Source: Terriglobia bacterium (GTDB lineage Bacteria; Acidobacteriota; Terriglobia; Terriglobales; Acidobacteriaceae). Taken from it: 64,000 nucleotides of DNA. The position numbers were made by a program, and so were the translations under genes. The stretch spans positions 124,001 to 188,000 of the forward strand of contig JAIQGF010000011.1 in assembly GCA_020072845.1 (NCBI GenBank), given 5' to 3'. Below the pieces are notes generated by a model. That model saw only the letters and a list, made by a program, of their open reading frames with translations, ran no database searches and was not told the origin of the DNA. Below, piece by piece: positions 53,401 to 60,040 of this stretch (positions are counted from its first letter, which is position 1; each line of letters starts with the position of its first letter).

Positions 53401-53705
53401 GTGTCGTTCGCTTTCAGGTAAGCGAAGGACAGCAGTCCCCATTGCTGAACGCCGGCGCCGGTTTGGATCCGCAAGCGTACGGTCGACTCCTGCGTTCCCG
53501 TCCCATCGTCTTCAAAGGCGAAGCGAGACACGATGCTCTCGGCGATGGACGGCTCCTGGGAATAGTCGGGGCCCGCGCTGGCCGTTGTAGACGGCTTGGT
53601 CTGGCCCAAGACCCAGACGGACAGCAGAAAAAATGCGCCTGCGGTAGACATGGCGCGCCCAGCGAGTCGGAACACACGGGCGCTTGCTGCGGATGAGGTC
53701 AGCAT
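50448..53705 (-). CDS. Large exported protein: DUF3857, transglutaminase-like domain, TPR repeats, TonB-type C-terminus
   Basis: A 1085-residue exported protein. After a signal peptide (residues about 18-37, ending VWVLGQ), residues about 50-290 are a DUF3857 beta domain (ESIVSRFAFEDDGTGTQEST). The transglutaminase core has the Cys-His-Asp set: YGDCKDKHTLLASLLRAVGI, FDHVVSRV and VWLDTTPEV. A second beta region follows. The C-terminal third has TPR repeats (FPRAWAAIGVAQSAMHHTDE, ADLLQNLGTAYMRSGEVEKG). The end (AEFFVLVSTGGKIEEVKFIS) resembles a TonB C-terminal domain. Such proteins are common in Acidobacteria and Bacteroidetes; the substrate is unknown. The start at 53705 lacks a clear ribosome site; 53651 is an alternative. 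Confidence 0.85.
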   Translation of the reverse strand: MLTSSAASARVFRLAGRAMSTAGAFFLLSVWVLGQTKPSTTASAGPDYSQEPSIAESIVSRFAFEDDGTGTQESTVRLRIQTGAGVQQWGLLSFAYLKANDTVEIAYVRVRKPDGTVVITPPENFQDMESDVSRIAPMYSDLRQKHVAVKGLSPGDVLEYRMLSRTHTPQVPGQFWLSYNFTTEGIVLDEQLEVSVPRTREVKIKSADAQPSIREEGARRFYTWKTNKLRRKTDEEKRKESKKDAPPPSVQLTSFRSWEELGKWYGGLQSDRVVPTAEVRAKAAELTRTAVTEMDKVRAIYQYVSTEFRYIGINFGAGRYQPHAAGDVLSNQYGDCKDKHTLLASLLRAVGITAQPVLVNSSRKIDEDVPSPVQFDHVVSRVIVGKEVVWLDTTPEVAPFGLLLYGLRDKRALLVGDKPELVRTPADTPVRDRDEFSFEGKLGDDGVLNGAIRRVSRGDAEVIFRLAFRRTPQPQWKELLQGISYASGFLGTVDNVKVSSPVATDEPFTMTYTYNRTDYADWANHRILAALPGMGLPSVRQEDEKSVDPLQLGPPSEFHYTSKMEMPPSYTPDVRADVDLSNDWAEYHAHSQLKDGVLLVDRVLQIKKNEVPPAKRDEWKKFVKAVEDDTGQYIVLTAKNEKPAARENAPTAFLADRDPEAVRLFQQLIMAFQRQDFQGVEELARRILSIDPKFPRAWAAIGVAQSAMHHTDEALQAFQKEAEVNPSDAAVYRQIAQTLIWMGRRKDAIEVWRKLLKIAPDDADAADRLSGALMADKQYAEAIRVLEPVLKEHPQSADLLQNLGTAYMRSGEVEKGVAALKQALDLQPSPLMRNNLAYELVERNLDLDLAEQLAVKAVQEQSEVTDLTRLEHLTLQGAQRTSSLGSYWDTLGWVYFRRGDLTKAEEYLRAAWDLLQAPTVGDHLGQLYEKQGKHAAAAKMYAQALKSTVPTGFGDPAGKSDIQARLRRAAGSEAEAALAMKEAPEALSRARTVHLPRIEKSGGSAEFFVLVSTGGKIEEVKFISGNEAFRAAEDALRNALAGKMNPHAPLNAPVKLVRRGIVVCATAGTGCDIALMTPDTVRSVN

Positions 53706-53837
53706 AAGGGGTCATGGTAATCCGGAGCTGAGAACTCCGCCCCGGCGAATCGCCTTTGTTCTAGATTCGGAACATCCCAATTTCGGAATCAAATTCGGCG
53801 CGGCAACCGTCGGCTGCCCTAATGCCCATTGTCGGCC

Positions 53838-54254
53838 TCAGGAGCCGGCTGCGCTCCCCACCACCGTCGTGCAGAACGCGCACCGCCTGGCCGCCATCGG
53901 AATCTCGCTCAGGCATTCGGGACACTTCTTGGTCGTCGGATCCGCCGGCGCCGGCGCCTTGCGATAGCGCTGGATCAGCGTGTTGATCGGCAGCACGACA
54001 AAAAAGTACACCGCCGCCGACACCAGCAGGAACGCCACCGCCGCGTTCACGAAATCGCCGTACAGGAAGCGGCTGCCGTTCACGTCGAAGTAGAAGGCGG
54101 AGAAATCCGGCTTGCCGGCAATGGCGGCGATCAGCGGCGTCAGCAGGTCTTTGACGAACGCCGTCACCACCGCGCCGAACGCTGCGCCGATCACCACCGC
54201 CACCGCCAGGTCCACCACGTTGCCGCGCAACAGGAATTGCTTGAAGCCCTTCAT
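53838..54254 (-). CDS. mscL: Large-conductance mechanosensitive channel MscL
   Basis: A 138-residue channel that releases solutes on osmotic downshock. It has the amphipathic start MKGFKQFLLRGNVVDLAVAV, TM1 continuing VVIGAAFGAVVTAFVKDLLT, a periplasmic loop with FLYGDFVNAAVAFLLVSAAV (TM2), and a charged tail ending with CPECLSEIPMAARRCAFCTT, a Cys-rich zinc-ribbon-like C-terminus not found in E. coli MscL. AAGGAGG lies 6 bases before the ATG at 54254. It follows an exported protein gene by 11 bases and is likely co-transcribed with it. Confidence 0.95.
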   Translation of the reverse strand: MKGFKQFLLRGNVVDLAVAVVIGAAFGAVVTAFVKDLLTPLIAAIAGKPDFSAFYFDVNGSRFLYGDFVNAAVAFLLVSAAVYFFVVLPINTLIQRYRKAPAPADPTTKKCPECLSEIPMAARRCAFCTTVVGSAAGS

Positions 54255-54265
54255 GTTTCGCCTCC

Positions 54266-54814
54266 TTAGCTTTGGCCGACGAAGTTGATCGCTTTCGGCA
54301 GCTCATTCACCATCACGTCCAGGTGTTTTCGCGATTCGGAGCTGAACGAGAATACCAGCGCGTAATCCTTGGCAGGCAGCACGACGATGGTGTAGTACAC
54401 CTCGCCGGCGACCAACTTCGAGCTGTAGTCGGCGCGATAGGCCTTGCGCCCGGCGATGAATATCTCTTTCACCGGCGCCACTTTCTTTGCCCCCATCTCC
54501 TCCAGCGCCTTGCCCGCCAGGGAGGCCTGCTCCGGGCTGCCGGCCGCCGACAGCAGTTCGGCGGTCACGGTCACGGCCCGCCGCGATTTCTCCTCCGGCG
54601 CGCGCGCGTCCAGCAGCACGCACTCGCGTTCGCACACGCCCTCCGTGGCGACGAATGACACCGTCCAATCCGCCGGCAGCTTGTAGTTCATGCCGAAGTA
54701 CAGGTTGGTGTACAGGCCCCCGGAGACTGCGCCCGCTTTCGGCGACAGGCCCTGTGCGACCGCCACTCCGCACGCCAACGCCAGGCAGCAACACAGAACG
54801 GGAAGATTGCGCAT
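54266..54814 (-). CDS. Secreted hypothetical protein upstream of mscL
   Basis: A 182-residue exported protein. The signal peptide is RNLPVLCCCLALACGVAVAQ, and AAGGAG lies 8 bases before the ATG at 54814. The mature part is beta-rich, with LYFGMNYKLPADWTVSFVAT, a Cys pair in GVCERECVLLDAR, a central helix (SLAGKALEEMGAKK), RKAYRADYSSKLVAGEVYYT and YALVFSFSSESRKHLDVMVN. This pattern resembles small acidobacterial envelope proteins with a PsbP-like fold, but I cannot assign a function. It precedes mscL in the same transcription unit. Confidence 0.65.
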   Translation of the reverse strand: MRNLPVLCCCLALACGVAVAQGLSPKAGAVSGGLYTNLYFGMNYKLPADWTVSFVATEGVCERECVLLDARAPEEKSRRAVTVTAELLSAAGSPEQASLAGKALEEMGAKKVAPVKEIFIAGRKAYRADYSSKLVAGEVYYTIVVLPAKDYALVFSFSSESRKHLDVMVNELPKAINFVGQS

Positions 54815-54888
54815 AACTCACTCCTTGTTCCCCGGTCGCAAATGAAGCCCAAAATAATACTGCTGCCGCGGGTGCGCCGTCTGCACAC

Positions 54889-54920
54889 AAAAATGAATGG
54901 GGCGATCGGCTCGCCCCATT
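54889..54920 (-). terminator. Rho-independent terminator after dnaN
   Basis: ATGGGGCGA-GCCGA-TCGCCCCAT on the minus strand is followed by TCATTTTTGTG. It lies 35 bases beyond the dnaN stop codon. The other strand has CCATTTTGGG and may also stop transcription. Confidence 0.8.
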
Positions 54921-54954
54921 TTGGGTTTCAGGAAGTTTTCAATCCTTCGATTCC

Positions 54955-56076
54955 TCAGATCCTCATCGGCATCACGATATAGCGGTACTTGAAGTCGCTG
55001 TCCGCCGGCTCTTCCGGGCGCAACTGTCCCGCCGACTGCGGGTCCTTGAATTCGAATCGCACTTCGCTCGACCCGGCAGCCTTGAAGAAATCCAGCAGGT
55101 ACTGGCTGTTGAACCCGATGGTGAGCGCCTCGCCCTGGTAGCTGGTCTCAATCGAATCTTCTGACTCGCCGGCGTCGCTCGACGATGACGACACCTTGAT
55201 CTCGCCCTTGTCCAGGCGCAGCCGGATGGCGCCGCTGCGCTCGTCGGCAAACTGTGCCACGCGCTGGATGGCCGCCGAGATCGCATCGGTCGCCACCGAA
55301 ACCGTCTTGTTGTTGTCACGCGGCAGCACCGCTTCGTAGTTGGGGAATTGCCCGGTGAGTTGGCGCGAGGTCAGCAGCCGGTCGCCCAGGCGGAAGAACA
55401 GCGTGGACTCGTCCTTGGCGAACTCCACGAATTCGCCGTCGTAATCGTTGAGCAGCGAATTCAGTTCGCCCATCGCCTTTTTCGGCACCAGGATCCGCAG
55501 CTCGCCCGACACTCCCGTGAACCGCGCCTTGCTGTTCTCGATGTGCGCCAGGCGGTGGCCGTCGGTAGCCACCATGATCATCGCCTCCGGCTTCAGCACC
55601 AGCAGCGCGCCGTTCAGCGTGTAACGCGACTCTTCGTTGGAGATCGCGAAGATGGTCTTGGCAATCATCCGGTGCAGTATCGGCGACGGCAGCTTGTACG
55701 CCGTCGTGGTGGGAAACGCTGGCAGGCTGGGAAAATTCGACCGCGCCATGCCGACCATTTTCGTGTTCGACCGGCTCAGGCGCAGGTTCACCCAGTGGTT
55801 CTCCAGCAGCTTGATGGTGATTTCGCCGTCCCCCAGCAGCTTGACGTAATCGAATAGGCGCCGCGCCGGAATCGTGCACGCACCTTCTTTCTTGACCTTG
55901 GCCGGGCAGCCGGTACGCAAGCTCAGGTCCAGGTCCGTCGCCGTGATGGACAGGCGGTCGCCGGCAGCCTCGAACAGGAAATTTGACAGGATGGGAATCG
56001 TAGTTTTGCGCTCCACCACGCCCTGGGTCGCCGTCAGTTCCTTCAGCAGGTCCGATTTGCTGACCGTGATTTCCAT
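54955..56076 (-). CDS. dnaN: DNA polymerase III sliding clamp (beta subunit)
   Basis: A 373-residue clamp with three repeated domains. Seen: MEITVSKSDLLKELTATQGV, ERKTTIPILSNFLFEAAGDR, SISN-type region FAISNEESRYTLNGALLVLK, VATDGHRLAHIENSK, and the C-terminal YRYIVMPMRI that ends every clamp. It encircles DNA and holds polymerase III. AAGGGGGCG lies just before the ATG at 56076; upstream codons carry no homology. It lies on the same strand as dnaA but behind a terminator and the origin-like spacer, so it has its own promoter. Confidence 0.97.
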   Translation of the reverse strand: MEITVSKSDLLKELTATQGVVERKTTIPILSNFLFEAAGDRLSITATDLDLSLRTGCPAKVKKEGACTIPARRLFDYVKLLGDGEITIKLLENHWVNLRLSRSNTKMVGMARSNFPSLPAFPTTTAYKLPSPILHRMIAKTIFAISNEESRYTLNGALLVLKPEAMIMVATDGHRLAHIENSKARFTGVSGELRILVPKKAMGELNSLLNDYDGEFVEFAKDESTLFFRLGDRLLTSRQLTGQFPNYEAVLPRDNNKTVSVATDAISAAIQRVAQFADERSGAIRLRLDKGEIKVSSSSSDAGESEDSIETSYQGEALTIGFNSQYLLDFFKAAGSSEVRFEFKDPQSAGQLRPEEPADSDFKYRYIVMPMRI

Positions 56077-56647
56077 GGCGCCCCCTTTGACTTCAGGGAC
56101 CTCCGAAACGCGCGTTGCAGTTGTCTCCGTCACTTTCCGTGACCTCCCGGCGGGATTCCCGGCGCGCACTGTGGTTGCGCGTGATGGGTAGCCCATTTGC
56201 GATCTGCCCGATACCGCGCGGCTGGGATGCGCTGTCGGGTACTGCTTCCACGCCTACTTCTATGGACTTACTTATATCAAAAGAAAAATCAATAAAACAG
56301 CAGTAGAAGCCGTTCTGCCCGGAAATGTGGAGAATCCGTCCAACTCACTTTGGAACCGCCACTTAGCCGTTTTCGCGACCCTGTTCATAAGGGTATCTGA
56401 TTGTGCTTGACACAGCATAACCGGACCCTCCCCTGAAATTACTCCCCGCCTTGCACAGTCTCCACATTCCATCCACAGGTTCGCCTGCGGAATACTGCAT
56501 CACGAGGTGGAAAATTCGACCTGAACCGCAATTCATGGGCTTTCTACGCCACTCCTTTTTCCGCAGCCCTCGTTACGATCTCTGGACACTGCCGCTCTCT
56601 TGTTCTTACCAGCTGCCGCCTTTTCCCACTTTTTCTCACGGCGGTCG

Positions 56648-56755
56648 CTACAGCCGCGGAGCGGCAATTTTCGTTAGCCTACCGCGGCAGCGATGGAAAC
56701 GCACCCAAACGAACGCAGCGAGCCCCAGCGGGGCGCTACATCGGGCTCTACTGAT
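56648..56755. repeat. Partial compound multi-palindrome element, copy 3
   Basis: CAGCCGCGGAGCGGCAATTT, TCGTTAGCCTACCGCGGCAG and AGCCCCAGCGGGGCGCTAC match consecutive pieces of the elements at 8350-8600 and 61934-62208. Confidence 0.6.
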
Positions 56756-56773
56756 GCACGAGGCCGTAACTCA

Positions 56774-56801
56774 CAAAAAAAGCACGGCTGCTCGCCGTGC
56801 C
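56774..56801 (-). terminator. Rho-independent terminator after dnaA
   Basis: GGCACGGC-GAGCA-GCCGTGC on the minus strand directly followed by TTTTTTTGTG, about 25 bases past the dnaA stop. A clear, strong terminator. Confidence 0.92.
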
Positions 56802-56823
56802 GATAATCAACCTCCCCGCTTCC

Positions 56824-58254
56824 TCATCCCCCCAGCGTCTCCGTCAGCTTGTTCAGCATCCGGTTCAGGTCTTTGTCGTTCTTGCGCACGGTTTCAATCT
56901 TGTCGATCGAGTGCAGCACCGTGGTGTGGTGCTTGCCGCCGAACTGCCGCCCGATTTCGGGCAGCGACGAGTCCGTCATGTGCTTGGCCAGGTACATGGC
57001 GATCTGCCGCGGGTACACGATGGCGCGCGAGTTGTTCTTCGCCTTGATCTCCGCCAGCCGCAGCCCGAACTGCTCCGCCACCGCCTTCTGGATGGAATCG
57101 ATGGTCACCTTGCGCTGCTGCGAATCGATGAAATTCTTCAGTACCTGCTGCGCGTACGGCAGCGTGATCTCCTGCCCGATCAGCGACGAGTGCGCGATCA
57201 GCCGGATCAGCGCGCCTTCCAGCTCGCGCACATTCGACCGGATGTTGCTCGCGATGAACAGCGCCACGTCGGTCGGCAACTGCACCCGCTCCGATTCCGA
57301 TTTCTTCTGCAGGATGGCGACCTTGGTCTCCAGGTCGGGCGGCTGGATGTCGGCGATCAGCCCCCATTCGAAGCGCGACCTCAGCCGGTCCTCGATCTCC
57401 GCCAGCTCTTTCGGCGGACGGTCGCTGGCGATCACGATCTGCCGCATCGACTCGTGCAGCGCATTGAAGGTGTGGAAGAACTCTTCCTGCGTCCGCTCCT
57501 TTTGCGCCAGGAACTGGATATCGTCGATCAGCAGCACGTCCACCGTGCGGAACTTGTCGCGGAAGCTGGTCATCTTGTCGTAGCGCAGCGAGTTGATCAT
57601 CTCGTTGGTGAATCGCTCGCTCGACAAGTAACAGATCGACATCTGCGGCTGCCGCTTCTTCACCTCGTGTCCGATGGCCTGCATCAGGTGCGTCTTGCCC
57701 ATGCCCACGCCGCCGTACAGGAACAGCGGGTTGTAGGCCTTTGATGGGTTTTCCGCCACCGCCTGCGCCGCCGCGTGCGCGAACTGGTTGCCGGCGCCAC
57801 AGACGAACCCATCGAACGTGTAGCGTGGGTTCAATTGCGCGGCGCTGTCCCAATCGAAGCGCTGCTGCTGCACTTTGCCGCCGGCCGCCGCCGGAGCCGA
57901 AACGGACACCGACGGTGCCTGCGCCGAGAATCCCCCGTCGTGCCGCACCGGGGTGTTGGCTGCCGCCGATGGCGCCGCCGGCGCTTGCGTCGCTCCGGTC
58001 ACAAATTCCACATCCTGAAACTCCAGCCCCAAAACGTCGATCGCCTCCAGGATCAGATCGACGTACCGTTCCGCCATTTCTCCGAATTCTTTGTTCGGCA
58101 CCAGTACGAACAGCGTGTGGGCGTCGGAATGGCTGAAGCGCGTCGGCTTCAGCCAGGTATCGTAGGAGTGCCGGTTGATTTTCTTTTCTAGCGCATCCAG
58201 GATGCGCATCCACGGATTCACGGCGGCGGTAGCTGACGTCACGGACATGGCCAT
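56824..58254 (-). CDS. dnaA: Chromosomal replication initiator protein DnaA
   Basis: A 476-residue DnaA. Domain I: WMRILDALEKKINRHSYDTW; a Pro/Ala-rich domain II follows (about 95-135); domain III has LNPRYTFDGFVCGAGNQFAH, Walker A LYGGVGMGKTHLMQAIG, Walker B VDVLLIDDIQFLAQKERTQE and SRFEWGLIADIQPPD; domain IV has the signature MTDSSLPEIGRQFGGKHHTT and VLHSIDKIE. It binds DnaA boxes and opens the origin. It lies opposite rpmH, the order found at many bacterial origins. The ATGs at 58254 and 58248 are both possible starts. Confidence 0.98.
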   Translation of the reverse strand: MAMSVTSATAAVNPWMRILDALEKKINRHSYDTWLKPTRFSHSDAHTLFVLVPNKEFGEMAERYVDLILEAIDVLGLEFQDVEFVTGATQAPAAPSAAANTPVRHDGGFSAQAPSVSVSAPAAAGGKVQQQRFDWDSAAQLNPRYTFDGFVCGAGNQFAHAAAQAVAENPSKAYNPLFLYGGVGMGKTHLMQAIGHEVKKRQPQMSICYLSSERFTNEMINSLRYDKMTSFRDKFRTVDVLLIDDIQFLAQKERTQEEFFHTFNALHESMRQIVIASDRPPKELAEIEDRLRSRFEWGLIADIQPPDLETKVAILQKKSESERVQLPTDVALFIASNIRSNVRELEGALIRLIAHSSLIGQEITLPYAQQVLKNFIDSQQRKVTIDSIQKAVAEQFGLRLAEIKAKNNSRAIVYPRQIAMYLAKHMTDSSLPEIGRQFGGKHHTTVLHSIDKIETVRKNDKDLNRMLNKLTETLGG

Positions 58255-58779
58255 TCCAATCTCTCACCGGATTTCGCGGGCGACATCCGGTGTACGCCTT
58301 GGCTCGGGCCTTTTACAGGCCGCGGATTTTTCTTTGGTCACTCCCGCCCGTAGCTCAATGCCGCCGTGGCGCGGGCGATGCGCTGAGAGTCGTTTGACTG
58401 CTCGGTTCGGGAGTGACGGGCCTCGCGAAAAGGCCCGCAATTGCACTCTTTCAGGGCACTTCGCTTCTCTTGTTGGCTGCGCCGAATACTAGCACGAAAA
58501 AATTCTTCGTGTCTGAATTGTTCACGCGCGTGAAAAAAGAACCGGGCGAAATTGAATCAACTCGGCACGACATGTCAAGTATTCAATCGGTTATGACGCA
58601 GCCCTGGTGCAGTTGAGTTGCGAGTCCTGAGTTGTGAGAAGTCACTTTCGACGAGATCAAATTTTGATTTCGCCCCCGACTCGCGACTCGCCACTGCTAG
58701 CCAGTGACCGCTCGCGTCAGATATACTCCTCGATTGGCCCTAGCATTATTCTCTCGACTGAGGAGCTGTAGATCATTTC
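58255..58779. other. dnaA-rpmH divergent intergenic region
   Basis: 525 bases without a gene. It holds the promoters of dnaA and the rpmH operon and an AT-richer stretch (AAAAAATTCTTCGTGTCTGA to GTATTCAATCGGTTATGACG, about 58497-58598). TTGTTCACG at about 58517 is a weak DnaA-box-like word. It is a second candidate for part of the origin. GAGTTGCGAGTCCTGAGTTG (about 58614) is a word repeat. Confidence 0.4.
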
Positions 58780-58935
58780 ATGCCGAAGCGCACGTTCCAG
58801 CCCAACCGGCGTCGCCGCTCCAAGACGCACGGATTTCGTAGCCGGATGAAAACCAAGAGCGGACAAGCGGTGCTCTCGCGCCGGCGCGCCAAGGGTCGCA
58901 AGCGTGTCTCGGTGAAGCCCGGATTCCGGGAGTAG
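58780..58935 (+). CDS. rpmH: 50S ribosomal protein L34
   Basis: A 51-residue very basic protein: [40 protein letters not shown], ending VSVKPGFRE. This is a canonical L34. It begins with ATG at 58780. It is the first gene of the rpmH-rnpA-yidD-yidC-khpB-mnmE run on the strand opposite dnaA. Confidence 0.97.
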   Translation: MPKRTFQPNRRRRSKTHGFRSRMKTKSGQAVLSRRRAKGRKRVSVKPGFRE

Positions 58936-59118
58936 CGCGGCATCCTGCCGCCTCATGTCGCGGTGAAAGCCCTGTCCCATTCTTCCGCATCACGCGCCGA
59001 AACTTCTTTGTTCGAAGCCGTGCGCAGGTGTGCGCCGCCGGACCGGGAAGATGGGGCACGGGATGAAAGTGTGGCACGGGTCTCTGACCCGTGTTCTTCC
59101 GCCCAGGCTTTTCGCCGC

Positions 59119-59496
59119 ATGAGTCGCAAGCTTGCGCCGCGGTTTCCCAAGGCTTCGAAGCTGTTGCGCCACGCGGATTTTCAACGGGTGTACAAGCAGG
59201 GCCGCCGCCATTTCGCCGCCCACATGACGGTGTTCTACCTGCGCCGTGAAGAGGATGACGGCGCTGGGCCGCGCGTCGGCTTCACCGTCGGCCGCGTGCT
59301 CGGCGGCGCCGTCCAGCGCAATCGCATCAAGCGCCGCTTGCGCGAGGCGGTGCGGCACCATCTGGCATCGCTGGCGCTGGCGGTTGACGTGGTCATCAAC
59401 CCCAAGAAGTCGGCCCTGGTGGCGGAGTTTTCCGTTTTGCACGACGAGGTCGCGCGCGCTTTCGAAGTAATTGCCGGCCGGGAATCGCGCGCCTGA
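59119..59496 (+). CDS. rnpA: Ribonuclease P protein component
   Basis: A 125-residue RnpA: FPKASKLLRHADFQRVYKQG, RVGFTVGRVLGGAVQRNRIK with the signature RNRIKRRLREAVR, and VDVVINPKKSALVAEFSVLH. It helps the RNase P RNA cleave tRNA leaders. The frame is open for 52 more codons upstream, but that part is GTGTGGCACGGG repeat and other non-homologous sequence, so I take the ATG at 59119. The gap after rpmH (183 bases) is longer than usual because of this repeat. Confidence 0.94.
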   Translation: MSRKLAPRFPKASKLLRHADFQRVYKQGRRHFAAHMTVFYLRREEDDGAGPRVGFTVGRVLGGAVQRNRIKRRLREAVRHHLASLALAVDVVINPKKSALVAEFSVLHDEVARAFEVIAGRESRA

Positions 59497-59569
59497 AATG
59501 ATTTTGAAATCGTTGGCTCAAATTGTTTTGGTGCCCCACACCTGCCCGCTTTTGGCAGATGTGGGTCTC

Positions 59570-59598
59570 GGTACTCGGTACTAAGTACTCGGTACTCC
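59570..59598. repeat. GGTACTAAGTACTCGGTACT word array before yidD
   Basis: CTCGGTACTCGGTACTAAGT followed by ACTCGGTACT is a self-complementary array ending four bases before the yidD ATG. An identical array occurs before mnmE at 63010-63038. Confidence 0.75.
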
Positions 59599-59602
59599 TG
59601 AC

Positions 59603-59998
59603 ATGAAGCGCGCACTGTTGCTGACAATCCGGCTCTACCAGCGGCTCCTCTCGCCGTTGCTGCTGCCGGCGTGCCGCTATGTGCCCACCTGCTCGCAATA
59701 CGCCCACGAAGCCGTCGCACGTCACGGCTCTGCAAAAGGCGCGATGCTTGCCGCCTGGCGCCTGCTCCGTTGTCACCCGTTTTCACGCGGCGGCTACGAT
59801 CCCGTACCGCCGGATGCGACGTTGCATGACCCGGCATTCATAACGCGACTGAATGTTGCGACACGGTTTGCATTTCTGAATGATGCGACACACGCATTCC
59901 GTGCACGACGCGACACACGCATCCCGGAGGGATGCAATGACAATAGCCCGGCACTTCAGTGCCGGGTTGCTGGCACCATCCGGCCCCAAGTCCCGTAG
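59603..59998 (+). CDS. yidD: Membrane protein insertion efficiency factor YidD with repeat-derived tail
   Basis: Residues 1-70 are Yid[61 protein letters not shown]. It aids membrane protein insertion with YidC. The family ends soon after that motif; here the frame runs on to 131 residues through DNA made of GCGACACACGCATYCCG words and a GCCCGGCACTTCAGTGCCGGG palindrome, giving a tail with no homology. The tail is probably a read-out of inserted repeats. Confidence 0.9.
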   Translation: MKRALLLTIRLYQRLLSPLLLPACRYVPTCSQYAHEAVARHGSAKGAMLAAWRLLRCHPFSRGGYDPVPPDATLHDPAFITRLNVATRFAFLNDATHAFRARRDTRIPEGCNDNSPALQCRVAGTIRPQVP

Positions 59999-60040
59999 GG
60001 ACGACTGAAAATTTGGATCGGAAATCATTTGAACGGAAAC

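Larger units (their letters stand above)
56077..56823. other. dnaA-dnaN spacer, candidate replication origin
   Basis: A 747-base gene-free gap in the dnaA-dnaN neighbourhood. It has an AT-rich stretch (TTACTTATATCAAAAGAAAA and AATCAATAAAACAG, about 56268-56300) and DnaA-box-like words with one or two mismatches to TTATCCACA: TGTGGAGAA (56326-56334), TGTTCATAA (56382-56390) and CCATCCACA (56469-56477). The right part holds a partial compound repeat (56648-56755) and the dnaA terminator. No perfect box was seen, so this is a likely but unproven oriC. Confidence 0.45.

Noticed and set aside
58345-58400. tRNA-like start GCCCGTAGCTCAA
   Set aside because: No anticodon arm, no GTTCRANYC loop and no acceptor stem can be formed nearby.
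58963-59118. N-terminal extension of RnpA
   Set aside because: Its translation comes partly from a GTGTGGCACGGG palindrome and lacks homology; RnpA starts at 59119.
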